From positions 1,302,001-1,366,000 of the forward strand of contig NZ_CP077683.1 of assembly GCF_019063845.1 (NCBI RefSeq): a DNA stretch of 64,000 nucleotides, written 5' to 3'. Under the pieces are notes generated by a model. That model saw only the letters and a program-made list of their open reading frames with translations. It made no database searches and was not told the DNA's origin. Positions 35,024 through 44,427 of the stretch are shown in pieces; within the stretch, counting starts at the first letter, position 1; each line of letters begins with the position of its first letter. A program made the translations under genes and the position numbers. The DNA comes from Geomonas subterranea. GTDB lineage: Bacteria > Desulfobacterota > Desulfuromonadia > Geobacterales > Geobacteraceae.

Positions 35024-35950
35024 ATGGTCATTTCTTCTGCACATAGGGACGTTATCAGCCGGGCCCGGGGTGCCTTCATTGGCCTGGCGGTAGGTGATGC
35101 GCTCGGGGCACCGGTCGAGTTCATGACCCGTGGGGAAATCAAGGACAAGTACGGTGTGCTGAAGGAGATGGTTGGCGGCGGTTGGCTCAGGTTGAAACCT
35201 GGGCAGGTGACCGACGATACGGAGATGTCTCTATGTCTGGCCCGGGCAGCCGTAAAGGAAGGAGCCTGGAGTCTGCAGGCCGCCGCCAATCATCTGGCCG
35301 GGTGGCTCAAGTCCAAGCCGGTCGATGTCGGCGACACGTGCCGGCGCGGCATCAGGAATTACATGTTGCGCGGCGTGCTGGAGACCCCTCCCAACGAGTG
35401 GGATGGCGGCAATGGAGCGGTAATGCGGACGCTGCCTGTCGCACTCTGCACCGTCGGGAGCGATCTGTTATTGGAGCGAATCACCCTCGAGCAGGCCCAC
35501 CTCACCCACAACCATCCCTACTCCGATGCAGCCTCGATATCCCTCGGGCGATTGCTGCATTTGGCGCTCACCGGGCGATCGATGCTACAACTGCGCAGGG
35601 AAGCAGACCAATTCATCGCCACTCACCCATCCTTTACTTTCGACCCGTACAAAGGGCTTGCTACGGGCTACGTGGTGGACACGATGCAGACGGTCTTTCA
35701 CTGCTTCTTCCGCTCGCGCTCTTTCGAAGGGTGTATCGTCGATACTGTGAATCAAGGTGGTGACGCAGACACGACCGGTGCCATAGCAGGCGCCCTTGCC
35801 GGTGCATATTACGGAGAAGAGGCCATCCCGTCCCGGTGGAAAAAGAAACTTCCCAGGGAGTTGGTTGTTGAAATTTCCGCTCTTGCCGAACAACTGGTGT
35901 GCATGTCGCCCTTGTTGCAGGGCATGACCGGTGATGAGCGGCAACCGTAG
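35024..35950 (+). CDS. draG: DraG, dinitrogenase reductase-activating ADP-ribosylglycohydrolase
   Basis: 308 aa. Removes ADP-ribose from NifH and so restores nitrogenase activity. Metal-binding signatures are present: GAFIGLAVGDALGAPVEF, VTDDTEMSL, and VNQGGDADTTGAIAGALAGA. The ATG at 35024 is chosen since the family motif begins about 12 residues later; its ribosome binding site is weak and the frame is open upstream. Transcribed opposite to the rest of the nif cluster, tail to tail with draT (36 nt between stops). Confidence 0.9.
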   Translation: MVISSAHRDVISRARGAFIGLAVGDALGAPVEFMTRGEIKDKYGVLKEMVGGGWLRLKPGQVTDDTEMSLCLARAAVKEGAWSLQAAANHLAGWLKSKPVDVGDTCRRGIRNYMLRGVLETPPNEWDGGNGAVMRTLPVALCTVGSDLLLERITLEQAHLTHNHPYSDAASISLGRLLHLALTGRSMLQLRREADQFIATHPSFTFDPYKGLATGYVVDTMQTVFHCFFRSRSFEGCIVDTVNQGGDADTTGAIAGALAGAYYGEEAIPSRWKKKLPRELVVEISALAEQLVCMSPLLQGMTGDERQP

Positions 35951-35986
35951 CTGAGGAGCCCGTTGGCATTGCCCCTTTTACAGCAT

Positions 35987-36778
35987 CTACACCGTGCACA
36001 TGAGCCGCTTGACGCGGTACTCACCGCCGATGACCAGGCACTCCCCCTCACCTTTCAGAATGGAGTTGGGCAAAAGCTCGCTGTAGAAGAAAATCTTTGC
36101 CAGTGGGACCTGCACCTCCCATACGATGAACCCGAACTCCCAGGCACGCTCCTCGTCGGTGGTGAAGGAATTAAGGTTGTTGAGCCGAACGATCTCTTCC
36201 CGTTTTGATATCGTCTCCAGGACGTCGTATTCGGATCGGTCGAAGGTGCCGCGATACAAGGTGAGATGCTGACGCCCCGGATACCGTTTGGCGAGCTCGT
36301 ACTGGCAGTACTCGTAGAGCAGGTCAAGCTGCGAGTTTATGGCGGAGGTGCGCGCGCTTCCCTTGGTGCGGTCTACTGCGTACTGCAGGTAGTTTTCGTC
36401 GTGAATCCCGGAGATGCGCACGTTGTGGAAAGTGGGGGCAAGCCCCATTCTGCTCTCTACCCACCCCTTCAGCACCGCCCCCTCCACCGAGTTCGAGTCC
36501 ATCATCCACCCCCTGAGGAAACGGAGGTAGCTGTTTTTGAGACTCTTGCGTGCCGTGGCGGTTTCCTGCTGCCACTGGTGCAACTGGAACTTCACCGACA
36601 TGTAGTCGTTGAAGACTGAAGCGCGTTCATCGTGCGCCGCGATGCCATCAAGCTTGTCGAAGAAAAACCGGTTCACCGCGCGTACCCCCTGGATTTCCAA
36701 GGGCTGCGGGTTGTCGTTGAAGTGGCGAGAGGCGATGACCCAGGGGGGGAGGTTGCAGTGGTTGAATGAATTCTCCAT
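35987..36778 (-). CDS. draT: DraT, NAD+-dinitrogen-reductase ADP-ribosyltransferase
   Basis: 263 aa. Transfers ADP-ribose from NAD+ to the conserved Arg of NifH in response to ammonium or energy loss. Family signatures: FNHCNLPPWVIASRHFNDNP near the N-terminus, LTLYRGTFD, and LNSFTTDEERAWEFG. It is the last gene of the nifH-led operon, 72 nt after a small NifX-like gene. The matching hydrolase DraG is convergent. The target site is visible in NifH in this window (GCAGRGV). Confidence 0.92.
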   Translation of the reverse strand: MENSFNHCNLPPWVIASRHFNDNPQPLEIQGVRAVNRFFFDKLDGIAAHDERASVFNDYMSVKFQLHQWQQETATARKSLKNSYLRFLRGWMMDSNSVEGAVLKGWVESRMGLAPTFHNVRISGIHDENYLQYAVDRTKGSARTSAINSQLDLLYEYCQYELAKRYPGRQHLTLYRGTFDRSEYDVLETISKREEIVRLNNLNSFTTDEERAWEFGFIVWEVQVPLAKIFFYSELLPNSILKGEGECLVIGGEYRVKRLMCTV

Positions 36779-36850
36779 TGAATCACCACTAAAGCAGATT
36801 GAGATTAAGGCTAAGGTTGAGATGAAAAACGCACTCTGCAGAGGCAGCTA

Positions 36851-37180
36851 TTACAAGATCCTGACAAGATCCTTCAGAATCGGCTCTATCTCGCCTTCGA
36901 CCACGTACGGCTCGACGCCAAGACGTTCGAGTTCCATCCTGGGAGCTTCGCCTATCATGGAACAGACCACGGCGCGACACCCCTCGAGGGCGACGGCGGT
37001 GTCTTTCAAGGTGTGGGCGCGCAGCGGGTGCTCCGGGTCGAAACGGCAGTATTTCTCGACGGGCCGCTCCTCCAGGAAAGTAACTGCGTCGTCTTCGACC
37101 CGGTAAATGAGGAAGCGCTCAACGTGCCCGAAGTGCTGATTAATTTCCTTACCATCCCTGGATGCAACCGCGAATAACAT
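36851..37180 (-). CDS. NifX/NafY-like FeMo-cofactor domain protein
   Basis: 109 aa protein of the dinitrogenase iron-molybdenum cofactor-binding fold: it opens LFAVASRDGKEINQHFGHVE and contains CRAVVCSMIGEAPRMELERLGV. Such domains carry NifB-co or FeMo-co between NifB, NifEN and NifDK. GGAGG is 5 nt upstream of the ATG. Because NifB here lacks a C-terminal NifX domain, this small protein may supply it in trans. It follows fdxB after a spacer holding a palindromic repeat. Confidence 0.85.
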   Translation of the reverse strand: MLFAVASRDGKEINQHFGHVERFLIYRVEDDAVTFLEERPVEKYCRFDPEHPLRAHTLKDTAVALEGCRAVVCSMIGEAPRMELERLGVEPYVVEGEIEPILKDLVRIL

Positions 37181-37212
37181 GAAGACCTCCGATTAATCCT
37201 ACGCTGAACCTC

Positions 37213-37322
37213 CCCTCTTCCTTGGTGAGAGGGTGCCTGGAGGGCGGGTGAGGAAGTTGACTTAAACTGCAGGGTTGGCACTGGCAACGCCCTCACCCCT
37301 ACCCCTCTCCCAGAGGGAGAGG
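37213..37322. repeat. Palindromic element between fdxB and the nifX-like gene
   Basis: The left unit (CCCCTCTTCCTTGGTGAGAGGG, ending in GGCGGGTGAGG) is divergent. The right unit (CCCTCACCCCTACCCCTCTC ... GGGAGAGGG) is well preserved. Beyond it, a second short C/T-rich stretch (GACGTACTCTCCC, twice, 37346-37385) is directly repeated. No gene in 37181-37406. Confidence 0.65.
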
Positions 37323-37406
37323 GGGTGACAATTTCTGCAGGGGGTGACGTACTCTCCCTCTGGCAGGGGGGGGACGTACTCTCCCAAATCCTGCGACTGC
37401 GAGGTG

Positions 37407-37670
37407 TTACGCCTCTACCGGCGCGAAGCTGAAGCACTTCTTGGAGCAGGTCCGGCCGCAGGCCCCGCATCCGATACAGTTGCCAGGATTCTCGACTTTC
37501 ATGAACATCTTCGCCGAATCGTCCTCGTCCAGCTCTTCGAAGCTCAGCACGTCATGAGCGCAAACCTTGTAACAGCGGCCACAGCCGATGCAGGTTTCGT
37601 CGTCGATGGAGACGATGAATTCAGGGGTCCACTCTTTCCTGCTTTTGGTCAAACCGGTAATAAAAGCCAT
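37407..37670 (-). CDS. fdxB: Nif-specific ferredoxin III (FdxB type)
   Basis: 87 aa. Opens MAFITGLTKSRKEWTPEFI, characteristic of nif-associated ferredoxin III, followed by CIGCGRCYKVC and CIGCGACGRTC, which bind two 4Fe-4S clusters. Likely an electron donor in nitrogenase function or cofactor assembly. The start at 37670 is backed by AAAGGAG 8 nt upstream; an in-frame ATG nine codons before lacks support. It lies between nifX and the NifX-like gene. Confidence 0.9.
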   Translation of the reverse strand: MAFITGLTKSRKEWTPEFIVSIDDETCIGCGRCYKVCAHDVLSFEELDEDDSAKMFMKVENPGNCIGCGACGRTCSKKCFSFAPVEA

Positions 37671-37711
37671 GATGATTCTCCTTTGTTTATTGGTCATATT
37701 TGCTTGGATGT

Positions 37712-37744
37712 CCCCTCCCCTGGAGGGGGAGGGTCAGGGAGGGG
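37712..37744. repeat. Short C/G palindrome between nifX and fdxB
   Basis: CCCCTCCCCTGGAGGGGGAGG with GGTCAGGGAGGGG; resembles a shortened unit of the dispersed palindromic elements. Confidence 0.5.
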
Positions 37745-37792
37745 AACGCGCCCCCCCTCCTTCACCAGCTTCCACCCTCCAAGCGAAGGCTA

Positions 37793-38182
37793 TCAGTCAT
37801 CTTCGAGGAACGATCCCACCTGGTCCTTGTTCATGGCCTTGCGCAGCCAGGGTGGCGGGTTGCCGCGCAGCACCTCCTGCATCTTCTCGATCGACTCCTT
37901 GAGACCCACCTCGACGTTGGTCTTCATCGGGTGGATGCGTTTGGCCACAAGCTTGGCAGCAGCAGGCCCGCCGATCTGCATCGTATAGACGATTGCGCAG
38001 CCCGAGAGCAGGTTGGCCCTGGCGGCGATACGGTCCTCTTCGTCGCTGCCGTGTTCACTCACGGAGACGGTCTGGATGTAATGCGCCTCTTCCGGGCCCA
38101 CCTCCCAAATGTGGAAGGACTCCGCCTGGCCGAAATGCATATCGATGGTTTCGCCCGTGCTGGTTGTAAAAGCGATCTTCAT
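37793..38182 (-). CDS. nifX: NifX, FeMo-cofactor carrier
   Basis: 129 aa. Starts MKIAFTTSTGETIDMHFGQA, the NifX/NafY cofactor-binding fold, and ends with a NifX-like helix region (KESIEKMQEVLRGNPPPWL). It moves NifB-co/VK-cluster intermediates to and from NifEN, whose gene lies 54 nt upstream in the same operon. AAGGAG precedes the chosen ATG; an in-frame ATG 13 codons earlier is within the spacer hairpin region and is not favoured. Confidence 0.9.
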   Translation of the reverse strand: MKIAFTTSTGETIDMHFGQAESFHIWEVGPEEAHYIQTVSVSEHGSDEEDRIAARANLLSGCAIVYTMQIGGPAAAKLVAKRIHPMKTNVEVGLKESIEKMQEVLRGNPPPWLRKAMNKDQVGSFLEDD

Positions 38183-38209
38183 AGCTCGGTCTCCTTGAAA
38201 GCGGGTTAA

Positions 38210-38231
38210 GGTTGAGGTCAAAACCTCAACC
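38210..38231 (-). other. Intercistronic hairpin between nifEN and nifX
   Basis: Perfect 9-bp stem GGTTGAGGT / ACCTCAACC with a 4-nt loop, directly after the nifEN stop. No T tract follows, so it is more likely an RNA stability or processing element than a terminator. Confidence 0.6.
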
Positions 38232-38236
38232 TGCTT

Positions 38237-40993
38237 CTAATTGTGCGCCAGCTTCTGGGCTTCCTTTGCGTTGGCCTGGAAGATGTTGGCCAGCTCGAAA
38301 ATCAGGTTCAGCGTTCCCTGGTACCCCACCCACATCTTGTGGTGCGCGCCGAGCCGGTCGAAAACCGGCATCCCGGTCCTTAGGTGCGCGCCGATTCCGA
38401 GCTTCTTTGCCGCCTGACGACCGTTGGAGTTGGCGACCAGGAGGTCCGCACCCGCCGCACTCTGCTCCAGGTCTTCCAGATCTCCGACAAACAGGTTCTC
38501 AACCGGCAACAGGTCAAGCCCCCGCGTCCTGGTTGCTGCGATGGCTACCTGTATGTCGCAGCCGAGGCTTGCGAGGAAATTGGTCATTCCCTTCAGATGG
38601 TCCGCCTCCAGCGCCAGAGCGATCTTCTTCTGCCCGAACTGGTAGTGGCAGTCGACCATGGCGTCCATGAGGCGGCTTCTCCAGCGCTTGAGCTGCTCCG
38701 GAATCGGACGGCCAGAGATCGCAGCGAGGGTCGTCATCAGGAGGTCGGACTCGACGAGGCCGGTGATGGAGGTGAACCCGTAGCCCGGAATGCCGAATCT
38801 GTCCTTGAGGATTCCGGCGGCGTCGGCGAGCGAATCGCCGAAGTACAGCGTGGCCACGCTCCTGCCGGCAGCCTTGATCCTGTCGACGCCGACTCCTCCT
38901 ACCGACAAGGCCGACACGGTGGTGCCGATGTGGCCGTCCAGCGCGTTGGAAATGTCCGGGACCACGAGAGGATCCAGTCCGAACGCCCGGCAAAGCTCAG
39001 CGATTTCCTCGACTTCTGCTGGCGTCAACTGGCATCCGGGGAGAATATTCACCTGTCCAGGTATGGGGATGTCCCCTTCCGGGACCGTCAGGACGATCGC
39101 TTCGACGGCAGCGGCATACCCTTCCTGCATGGAGCCGCAGTAATCAGGGGTCGAGGCGTGGATCACCGGAATGTGATCGTGCTCAGGATGCGCCTCGCGG
39201 AACTGAACGATGGCGCTTCTGACGTCGTCGCCCATGGTCTCGGTGAGCCCCGTGGTCATCACCCCCACCACCGCAGGCTTGAATTTCTCCATGACCCGGT
39301 TCAGGCCGATCTTCACGTTCTCCCAACCGCCGAAGATGGCGGCATCCTCACTCATGCTGGTCGAGTTGAGGGCGATGGACTCCTTGAAGTGCCGGGAGAG
39401 CTGCAGCCTAATGAAAGTGGAGCATCCCTGCGCGCCGTGCAAAAGGCCCAGCATCCCGTCTATACCGAGATAGGCCAGCGTCGCCCCCAGCGCCGGGGAG
39501 TTCTTTTGCGGGTTCACTGTCGCGTTCTTGCTGGGCACCTTGACCCGCGATCCCTTCATATCGAGGGAGGCCATCCTGTCCGCGTGTCCCGAGGTCACGG
39601 CCAGGTCAGCTTCCAGCGCTGCGGCATCCTTCTCCCACGGCGCCCTGGCGTTGAGAGCAGGCCAACTGGGGTTATTCACCGTCAGATCAAGCTGCTTCGC
39701 GAAGGTCACCATGCCTGCGTATCCCGCGTAGGGATGCGAGCGGCCGTGGTTGATATCGAGGAAAGGGGTCTTGGTTTTCAGGGCCAGGTACTTGGTCTTG
39801 CCCCCGGCCACGATCAGGTCTGGGAGCTTGTCATACATGACCGAGAGTAGCCCCGCCGTGCTGGTGTCGGTGATGATGGAGGCGTCCTCGTGCATCAGCG
39901 CCTTCATCCGGTAGAAGTCCTCCAGGGTCGAGTTCTGGGTGCCGGCGGCGAGTATCTCGACCCCGAGTTCCGCCAGTGCGTTCACCATGGACCAGGTCTT
40001 CACCCCACCCGTGAACAGCACCGCCCTCTTCCCTTCCAGGCGCGCCCGGTAAGGAGCAAGTTCGGCGCGGCAGGCGGCCTCGCTTTCGGCTATCAGCCTC
40101 TCCACCCGGTCCTGCATCACCCTTTTTTCCAGACCATTCACGCGGTCGTCGAGTTCGCGCGCGATGTCCCGCAACGCCTTAGCGACGTCGGTCATGCCGT
40201 AGAAGGATTCCTCGAGATACGGGATACCGTAATCCTTCTGCATCTTCTTGGCGAGGTTGGTCAGGCTCTTGGAGCAGACGATGACGTTCAGTTTCGCGCG
40301 GTGCGCGTAACGCAGCTCCTCGAACTTGGCATCGCCGCTGATGCAGGATAGGACGCGGATCCCGAGCCGGTCGAAGAGCGGCAGCATACCCCACAGGTCG
40401 CCTGCGATGTTGTATTCGCCGATGAGGTTGATGTCGTAGTCGGTGGTGTACTCGGGCTCGGCGGTCCCGATCACGTATTTGAAGAGAGTTTCGCCGGCAA
40501 GGCGGTTGCCGATGTTCTTGTCACCGATGAAGCCCGGGGTGTTCACCGGGATCACCGGGACGCTCACCTTGTCACTGGCGGCCTTGCAGACGGCCTCGAT
40601 ATCGTCGCCGGTCATAGAGGTAACGCAGGTGGCGTACACGAAGATCGCCTTCGCCTCCGGGTAGCGCGCGGCCAGTTCCTGGATGGCGCGGTAGAGTTTC
40701 TTTTCGCCGCCGAAGATCACGTCGTTTTGCAGCATCTCCGTGGTGAAGCCGCGGCGGTAGAGCTGGGAATCCGAGGAGCGGGCGCCGCGGTTGTCCCAGG
40801 AGTTCCCGGCGCAGGCGATGGGACCGTGCACCAGGTGAATTACGTCCGTGATGGGCATGAGGACCACGCGCGCGCCGTCGTAAGCGCAACTGCGTTCAGT
40901 CCCCTCCCCCGGTTCGGACTTTTTGCAGAACTTGGGAGCCCCAGCGTCGTGTGTTTCGCAATCTGTCGTGTCGTACCAATCCGGCTTCGCCAT
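38237..40993 (-). CDS. nifEN: NifEN fusion, FeMo-cofactor scaffold
   Basis: 918 aa single polypeptide covering NifE (about 1-480) and NifN (about 490-918). NifE part: GPIACAGNSWDNRGARSS, YATCVTSMTGDD and LIGEYNIAGD; NifN part: LHGAQGCSTFIRLQLSRHF, MTTGLTETMGDD and NILPGCQLTP. The complex matures the NifB product into FeMo-cofactor. Normally two genes; fusion enforces 1:1 subunits. AAAGGAGG precedes the ATG. It lies downstream of nifK after a spacer with a long inverted repeat. Confidence 0.95.
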   Translation of the reverse strand: MAKPDWYDTTDCETHDAGAPKFCKKSEPGEGTERSCAYDGARVVLMPITDVIHLVHGPIACAGNSWDNRGARSSDSQLYRRGFTTEMLQNDVIFGGEKKLYRAIQELAARYPEAKAIFVYATCVTSMTGDDIEAVCKAASDKVSVPVIPVNTPGFIGDKNIGNRLAGETLFKYVIGTAEPEYTTDYDINLIGEYNIAGDLWGMLPLFDRLGIRVLSCISGDAKFEELRYAHRAKLNVIVCSKSLTNLAKKMQKDYGIPYLEESFYGMTDVAKALRDIARELDDRVNGLEKRVMQDRVERLIAESEAACRAELAPYRARLEGKRAVLFTGGVKTWSMVNALAELGVEILAAGTQNSTLEDFYRMKALMHEDASIITDTSTAGLLSVMYDKLPDLIVAGGKTKYLALKTKTPFLDINHGRSHPYAGYAGMVTFAKQLDLTVNNPSWPALNARAPWEKDAAALEADLAVTSGHADRMASLDMKGSRVKVPSKNATVNPQKNSPALGATLAYLGIDGMLGLLHGAQGCSTFIRLQLSRHFKESIALNSTSMSEDAAIFGGWENVKIGLNRVMEKFKPAVVGVMTTGLTETMGDDVRSAIVQFREAHPEHDHIPVIHASTPDYCGSMQEGYAAAVEAIVLTVPEGDIPIPGQVNILPGCQLTPAEVEEIAELCRAFGLDPLVVPDISNALDGHIGTTVSALSVGGVGVDRIKAAGRSVATLYFGDSLADAAGILKDRFGIPGYGFTSITGLVESDLLMTTLAAISGRPIPEQLKRWRSRLMDAMVDCHYQFGQKKIALALEADHLKGMTNFLASLGCDIQVAIAATRTRGLDLLPVENLFVGDLEDLEQSAAGADLLVANSNGRQAAKKLGIGAHLRTGMPVFDRLGAHHKMWVGYQGTLNLIFELANIFQANAKEAQKLAHN

Positions 40994-41020
40994 TGGAGCC
41001 TCCTTTCCTTTGCGGGGCTG

Positions 41021-41137
41021 AAACCGTTAGCCACGGAGAACTTCTGAGTACTTCTGAGAAAACCAAAAGAAGTTGTTTAAAACCCTAAGCTTCTGCCTCT
41101 CTCAGATTTTCTCCGTGACCTCCGTGGCTAACGGTTT
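41021..41137. repeat. Long inverted repeat in the nifK-nifEN spacer
   Basis: AAACCGTTAGCCACGGAG (41021-41038) and its exact complement CTCCGTGGCTAACGGTTT (41120-41137) flank about 80 nt that also contains the tandem CTTCTGAG (near 41041). The 18-bp perfect arms could form a cruciform or an mRNA stem. Not seen elsewhere in the window. Confidence 0.8.
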
Positions 41138-41142
41138 TGGTT

Positions 41143-42612
41143 TTAACGCATCATCTCGAACTGCCTGTCGTCGCAGGTCTCGTCGACGACGTCGATGAAC
41201 TTGTTGCAGATGGTGGACATCATGTTCATGACGCCCTGGTAGCCGATGAGCGGCTCGCGGTGCAGGTTCACCCTGTCGAAGATGGGGAAGCCGAAGCGGA
41301 ACAGCGGCACCTTGGCGTCGCGCGCCGCAAACTTGCCGTGGGTGTCGCCGATGATGGCATCCACCGGTTCGGTCATCACGAGGCTCCGCAGGTGCCAGAG
41401 ATCCTTGTTGACGTAAACCTTCCCTTCCTTGCCAAACGGCGAGGAGTCGAGCAGCGCCTGCAACTCCTTCTCCAGCTTCTTCGTTCCCTTGGAGCAGAGC
41501 ACATGGGTCGGCTTTGCGCCCACCTCGAGCAGGAAGGAGACCAGGCCGAGCAGGTAATCGGGATCGCCGTAGACCGCGAACTTCTTGCCGTGAATGTACT
41601 GGTGCGCGTCGGTCAGGAGGTCGACCGCATGGCCACGCTCCTCCTTGAGCGACGCGGGGATCGGCTTGCCCGTGAGCTCGGAGAGCTTCAACAAAAAGGC
41701 GTCGGTCTTGGCGATACCGAAGGGCATCGGGATGCTGGCGTGCTTGCCGGAGTAGTTGTCCTTGAGCCAGCCGTAGGTCTTGGCGGTGGAGTAGGTCCCA
41801 AGGGCCAGGGTGACCTTCCCGTTCACGGAGTCGGCCGCGTCCTCGAGCTTGGTCCCCCCGGGGTACGGACGGTAGGTCCCGTCGTTCGGGGAGTCGAAGA
41901 CATCGGAGATATCGGCCAGGACGGTGTAGGGGATGCCGAATGCCTCGAGAATCCGCTTGTACTCCCTGATGTTACCCGTGTTCGCATCGAAGCCCGGGAG
42001 CAGGTTCAGCTTCCCGGTGCAGCGCCCTTCCACCTTTTTCCCCTGGGTGAGGGTCTGCAGGATGGCAAGCAGCATGGCGTCGTAGCCGTGGATGTGCGAG
42101 CCGTTGAAGCTCGGGGTGTTGGCGTACGGGATGGGGAGATCGTTCGGGACGAATCCTTTAATACGGGCGTTCTTGATGAAGGCGGTCAGGTCGTCGCCGA
42201 TGATCTCCGGCATGCACGAGGTGAAGACCGAGATCATCTTCGGCTTGTACAGCTTGTAGCTGTTCTCGAGACCTTCGTGCAGGTTGTTCTGGCCGCCGAA
42301 CACGGCGCCGTCCTCGGTCATCGCGTCGGAAACCGCCGGAGCCGGCTCGCGGAAATGCCGGTTCAGGGTGGAGCGGTAGTAGGAGGCGCACCCCTGGGAA
42401 CCGTGCACGAAGGGGAGGCTTCCCTCGAAGCCGTGGGCTGCCAGCTCCGCACCGAGCGGCTGACAGGCGTGGGCCGGGTTGATCACCAGCGCCTGGCGCG
42501 CGAAGTTCTTCTCCTTGTATTCCTCGGTATTGATCCAGGCCGCCACCCTGTTCACTTCAGCTTCAGGTATTTCGGTGACCGGCTTGACTTTTAGTCCAAG
42601 ATTGTTTGCCAT
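41143..42612 (-). CDS. nifK: NifK, nitrogenase MoFe protein beta chain
   Basis: 489 aa. P-cluster cysteines visible in NPAHACQPLGA, GSQGCASYYR and FTSCMPEIIGDD. Partner of NifD in the alpha2-beta2 protein that reduces N2. It lacks the long N-terminal extension of some proteobacterial NifK. AAGGAG lies 7 nt before the ATG. The nifD-nifK spacer of ~190 nt holds a palindromic element. Confidence 0.96.
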   Translation of the reverse strand: MANNLGLKVKPVTEIPEAEVNRVAAWINTEEYKEKNFARQALVINPAHACQPLGAELAAHGFEGSLPFVHGSQGCASYYRSTLNRHFREPAPAVSDAMTEDGAVFGGQNNLHEGLENSYKLYKPKMISVFTSCMPEIIGDDLTAFIKNARIKGFVPNDLPIPYANTPSFNGSHIHGYDAMLLAILQTLTQGKKVEGRCTGKLNLLPGFDANTGNIREYKRILEAFGIPYTVLADISDVFDSPNDGTYRPYPGGTKLEDAADSVNGKVTLALGTYSTAKTYGWLKDNYSGKHASIPMPFGIAKTDAFLLKLSELTGKPIPASLKEERGHAVDLLTDAHQYIHGKKFAVYGDPDYLLGLVSFLLEVGAKPTHVLCSKGTKKLEKELQALLDSSPFGKEGKVYVNKDLWHLRSLVMTEPVDAIIGDTHGKFAARDAKVPLFRFGFPIFDRVNLHREPLIGYQGVMNMMSTICNKFIDVVDETCDDRQFEMMR

Positions 42613-42670
42613 TGCATATCTCCTTTGGCGCGAGACTCATCCGTCACACCGCCATGCAGTTAGGTCTATT

Positions 42671-42775
42671 CCCCTCCCCTTGCGGGAGGGGGTTAGGGGG
42701 TGGGGGTAGGTGCCAGAGCCTGCTCCGCTTGCGGCTTCACCCACCCCCCTGCCCCCTCCCGTCAAGGGAGGGGGA
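42671..42775. repeat. Palindromic element between nifD and nifK
   Basis: The left unit CCCCTCCCCTTGCGGGAGGG with GGTTAGGGGGTGGGGG, and the inverted right unit CCACCCCCCTGCCCCCTCCC with GTCAAGGGAGGGGG, are separated by about 35 nt. The two halves can pair with each other or each fold alone. Confidence 0.75.
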
Positions 42776-42803
42776 GCTGTCTCAGAGCCAAAGTTGGTCA
42801 GCC

Positions 42804-44249
42804 CTAGAACGGCGCCTCTACCAGTTTCCATGTCGGGCTGTTGACCGCCATGTCGATGTCGCGGGCGAAAATCGGGAACCCCTTGTAGCCGTGATAGGGG
42901 CCGGAGTAGTCCCAGCTGTGCATCTGGCGGAACGGGATGGCCATCTTCTGGAACAGGTACTTCTCCTTTATGCCGGAGCCGATCAGGTCGGGCTTAAGGA
43001 TGTGGGCGAAGTGCTCCATCTCGATCTCGGAGGCGTCGTCGTAAACGACTGTGGCATCAGGCATTTCGGACGCGGTCCTGTCGTAATCGTCGGTGTGGGC
43101 GAACTCGTAGCCGGAACCGACGCAGGTCATGCCGAGGTCCTCGTAGGCGTTGATGGTGTGGCGGGGGCGCAGACCGCCCACGTAGAGCATCACCTTCTTG
43201 CCGTCCAGGCGCGGCTTGTACTCCTCGATGATCGCCTGCATCTGCGGATCGTATTTCGCGATCACCGCCTCGACCTTCTCCTTGATGCTGTCGTCGAAGA
43301 GTTCGGCAAGTTTTCTCAGGCTTTCCCTGATCTTGGTCGGGCCGAAAAAGTTGAGCTCGATCCAGGGGATGCCGTATTTCTCCTCCATGACCTTGCACAT
43401 GTAGTTCATGGAACGGTAGCAGTGGATCACGTTCAGCTTCACCTGGTGCGTGGCCGCGATGCGGTCCATCTCGCCATCGCCGGTCCAGACCGCCTTGACG
43501 TTGAACCCGCACTCCTCGAGCAGAGGCTTGGTGGACCATGCGTCACCGCCGATGTTGTACTCGCCGATGAGAGCGATGTCGTAGGGGCCGACCGGCTCCG
43601 GGAACTCGCGGGTCTCGATGATGTAATCACGGATGGTGTCGTTGGATATGTGGTGCCCCAGGGACTGGGAAACACCGCGGAATCCCTCGCAGTTACAGGG
43701 TATGACGGGAATGTCCAGTTCCTTCGAGGCTACCTTGGCGACCTGATTGATGTCGTCGCCGATCAGGCCGACCGGGCATTCGGAGAGAACCGAGATCCCC
43801 TTCGCCAGCGGGAAAAGATCCTTCGCTTCCTGGAGCAGCGTGGCGAGTTTCTTGTCGCCGCCGTAGACGACGTCCTTCTCCTGAAAGTCGGAGGTGAACT
43901 GCATCGGGAAACTGTTGACGCCGGTAATGCCGCTCATGAGGTTACGCCGGGTTCCCCAGGAGTACCAGCCGCAGCCGACGGGGCCGTGCGATACGTGCAC
44001 CATGTCGCGGATCGGGCCCCATACCACCCCCTTGGCGCCTGCGTAGGCGCAGCCGCGGGCGCTCATCACGCCGGGGACGGTCTTCTTGTTCGATTTCACG
44101 CAGGCCGAACCGGAAGCCTGGTCGTTGGGGGCGAGGTGCGCGGCGCGCTTTTTCTTCCCCTTCTCGGGATAGAGCTCCAGGACCTCGTTGATCATGGCCT
44201 GGGTGGACTCTTTGGTGATTCCTTCTACTGTCTTGATTTCAGTGGACAT
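42804..44249 (-). CDS. nifD: NifD, nitrogenase MoFe protein alpha chain
   Basis: 481 aa. P-cluster and cofactor ligands are all visible: [36 protein letters not shown], the FeMo-co Cys in [15 protein letters not shown], and the FeMo-co His in [17 protein letters not shown]. The molybdenum type is indicated by nifEN/nifB/nifV context and the absence of an anfG/vnfG gene. The start [10 protein letters not shown] follows GGAGGG; the frame is open 22 codons further but without a site. Confidence 0.96.
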   Translation of the reverse strand: MSTEIKTVEGITKESTQAMINEVLELYPEKGKKKRAAHLAPNDQASGSACVKSNKKTVPGVMSARGCAYAGAKGVVWGPIRDMVHVSHGPVGCGWYSWGTRRNLMSGITGVNSFPMQFTSDFQEKDVVYGGDKKLATLLQEAKDLFPLAKGISVLSECPVGLIGDDINQVAKVASKELDIPVIPCNCEGFRGVSQSLGHHISNDTIRDYIIETREFPEPVGPYDIALIGEYNIGGDAWSTKPLLEECGFNVKAVWTGDGEMDRIAATHQVKLNVIHCYRSMNYMCKVMEEKYGIPWIELNFFGPTKIRESLRKLAELFDDSIKEKVEAVIAKYDPQMQAIIEEYKPRLDGKKVMLYVGGLRPRHTINAYEDLGMTCVGSGYEFAHTDDYDRTASEMPDATVVYDDASEIEMEHFAHILKPDLIGSGIKEKYLFQKMAIPFRQMHSWDYSGPYHGYKGFPIFARDIDMAVNSPTWKLVEAPF

Positions 44250-44317
44250 AAGTTCCCTCCGGCTCCGGTTGCCCGGGCTCGCAGTTATTGGTGATCCCCC
44301 TCCCCTGCTCCGCATAC

Positions 44318-44427
44318 CCTCGCCCTACGGGAGAGGGTGGCCGAAGGCCGGGTGAGGGCGTTGGCAGGAGTGAGATGACAGCTACAGGATGGCCCTCACC
44401 CCGCCCCTCTCCGAAAGGGAGAGGGAG
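44318..44427. repeat. Palindromic element between nifH and nifD
   Basis: Left unit CCCTCGCCCTACGGGAGAGGG followed by TGGCCGAAGGCCGGGTGAGGG; right unit inverted CCCTCACCCCGCCCCTCTCC...GGGAGAGGG. Best-preserved copy of the family together with 63441. Confidence 0.8.

Noticed and set aside
37201-37400. CRISPR-like repetition in the fdxB spacer
   Set aside because: Only two short C/T-rich direct repeats and a palindromic pair, no regular repeat-spacer pattern and no cas genes.
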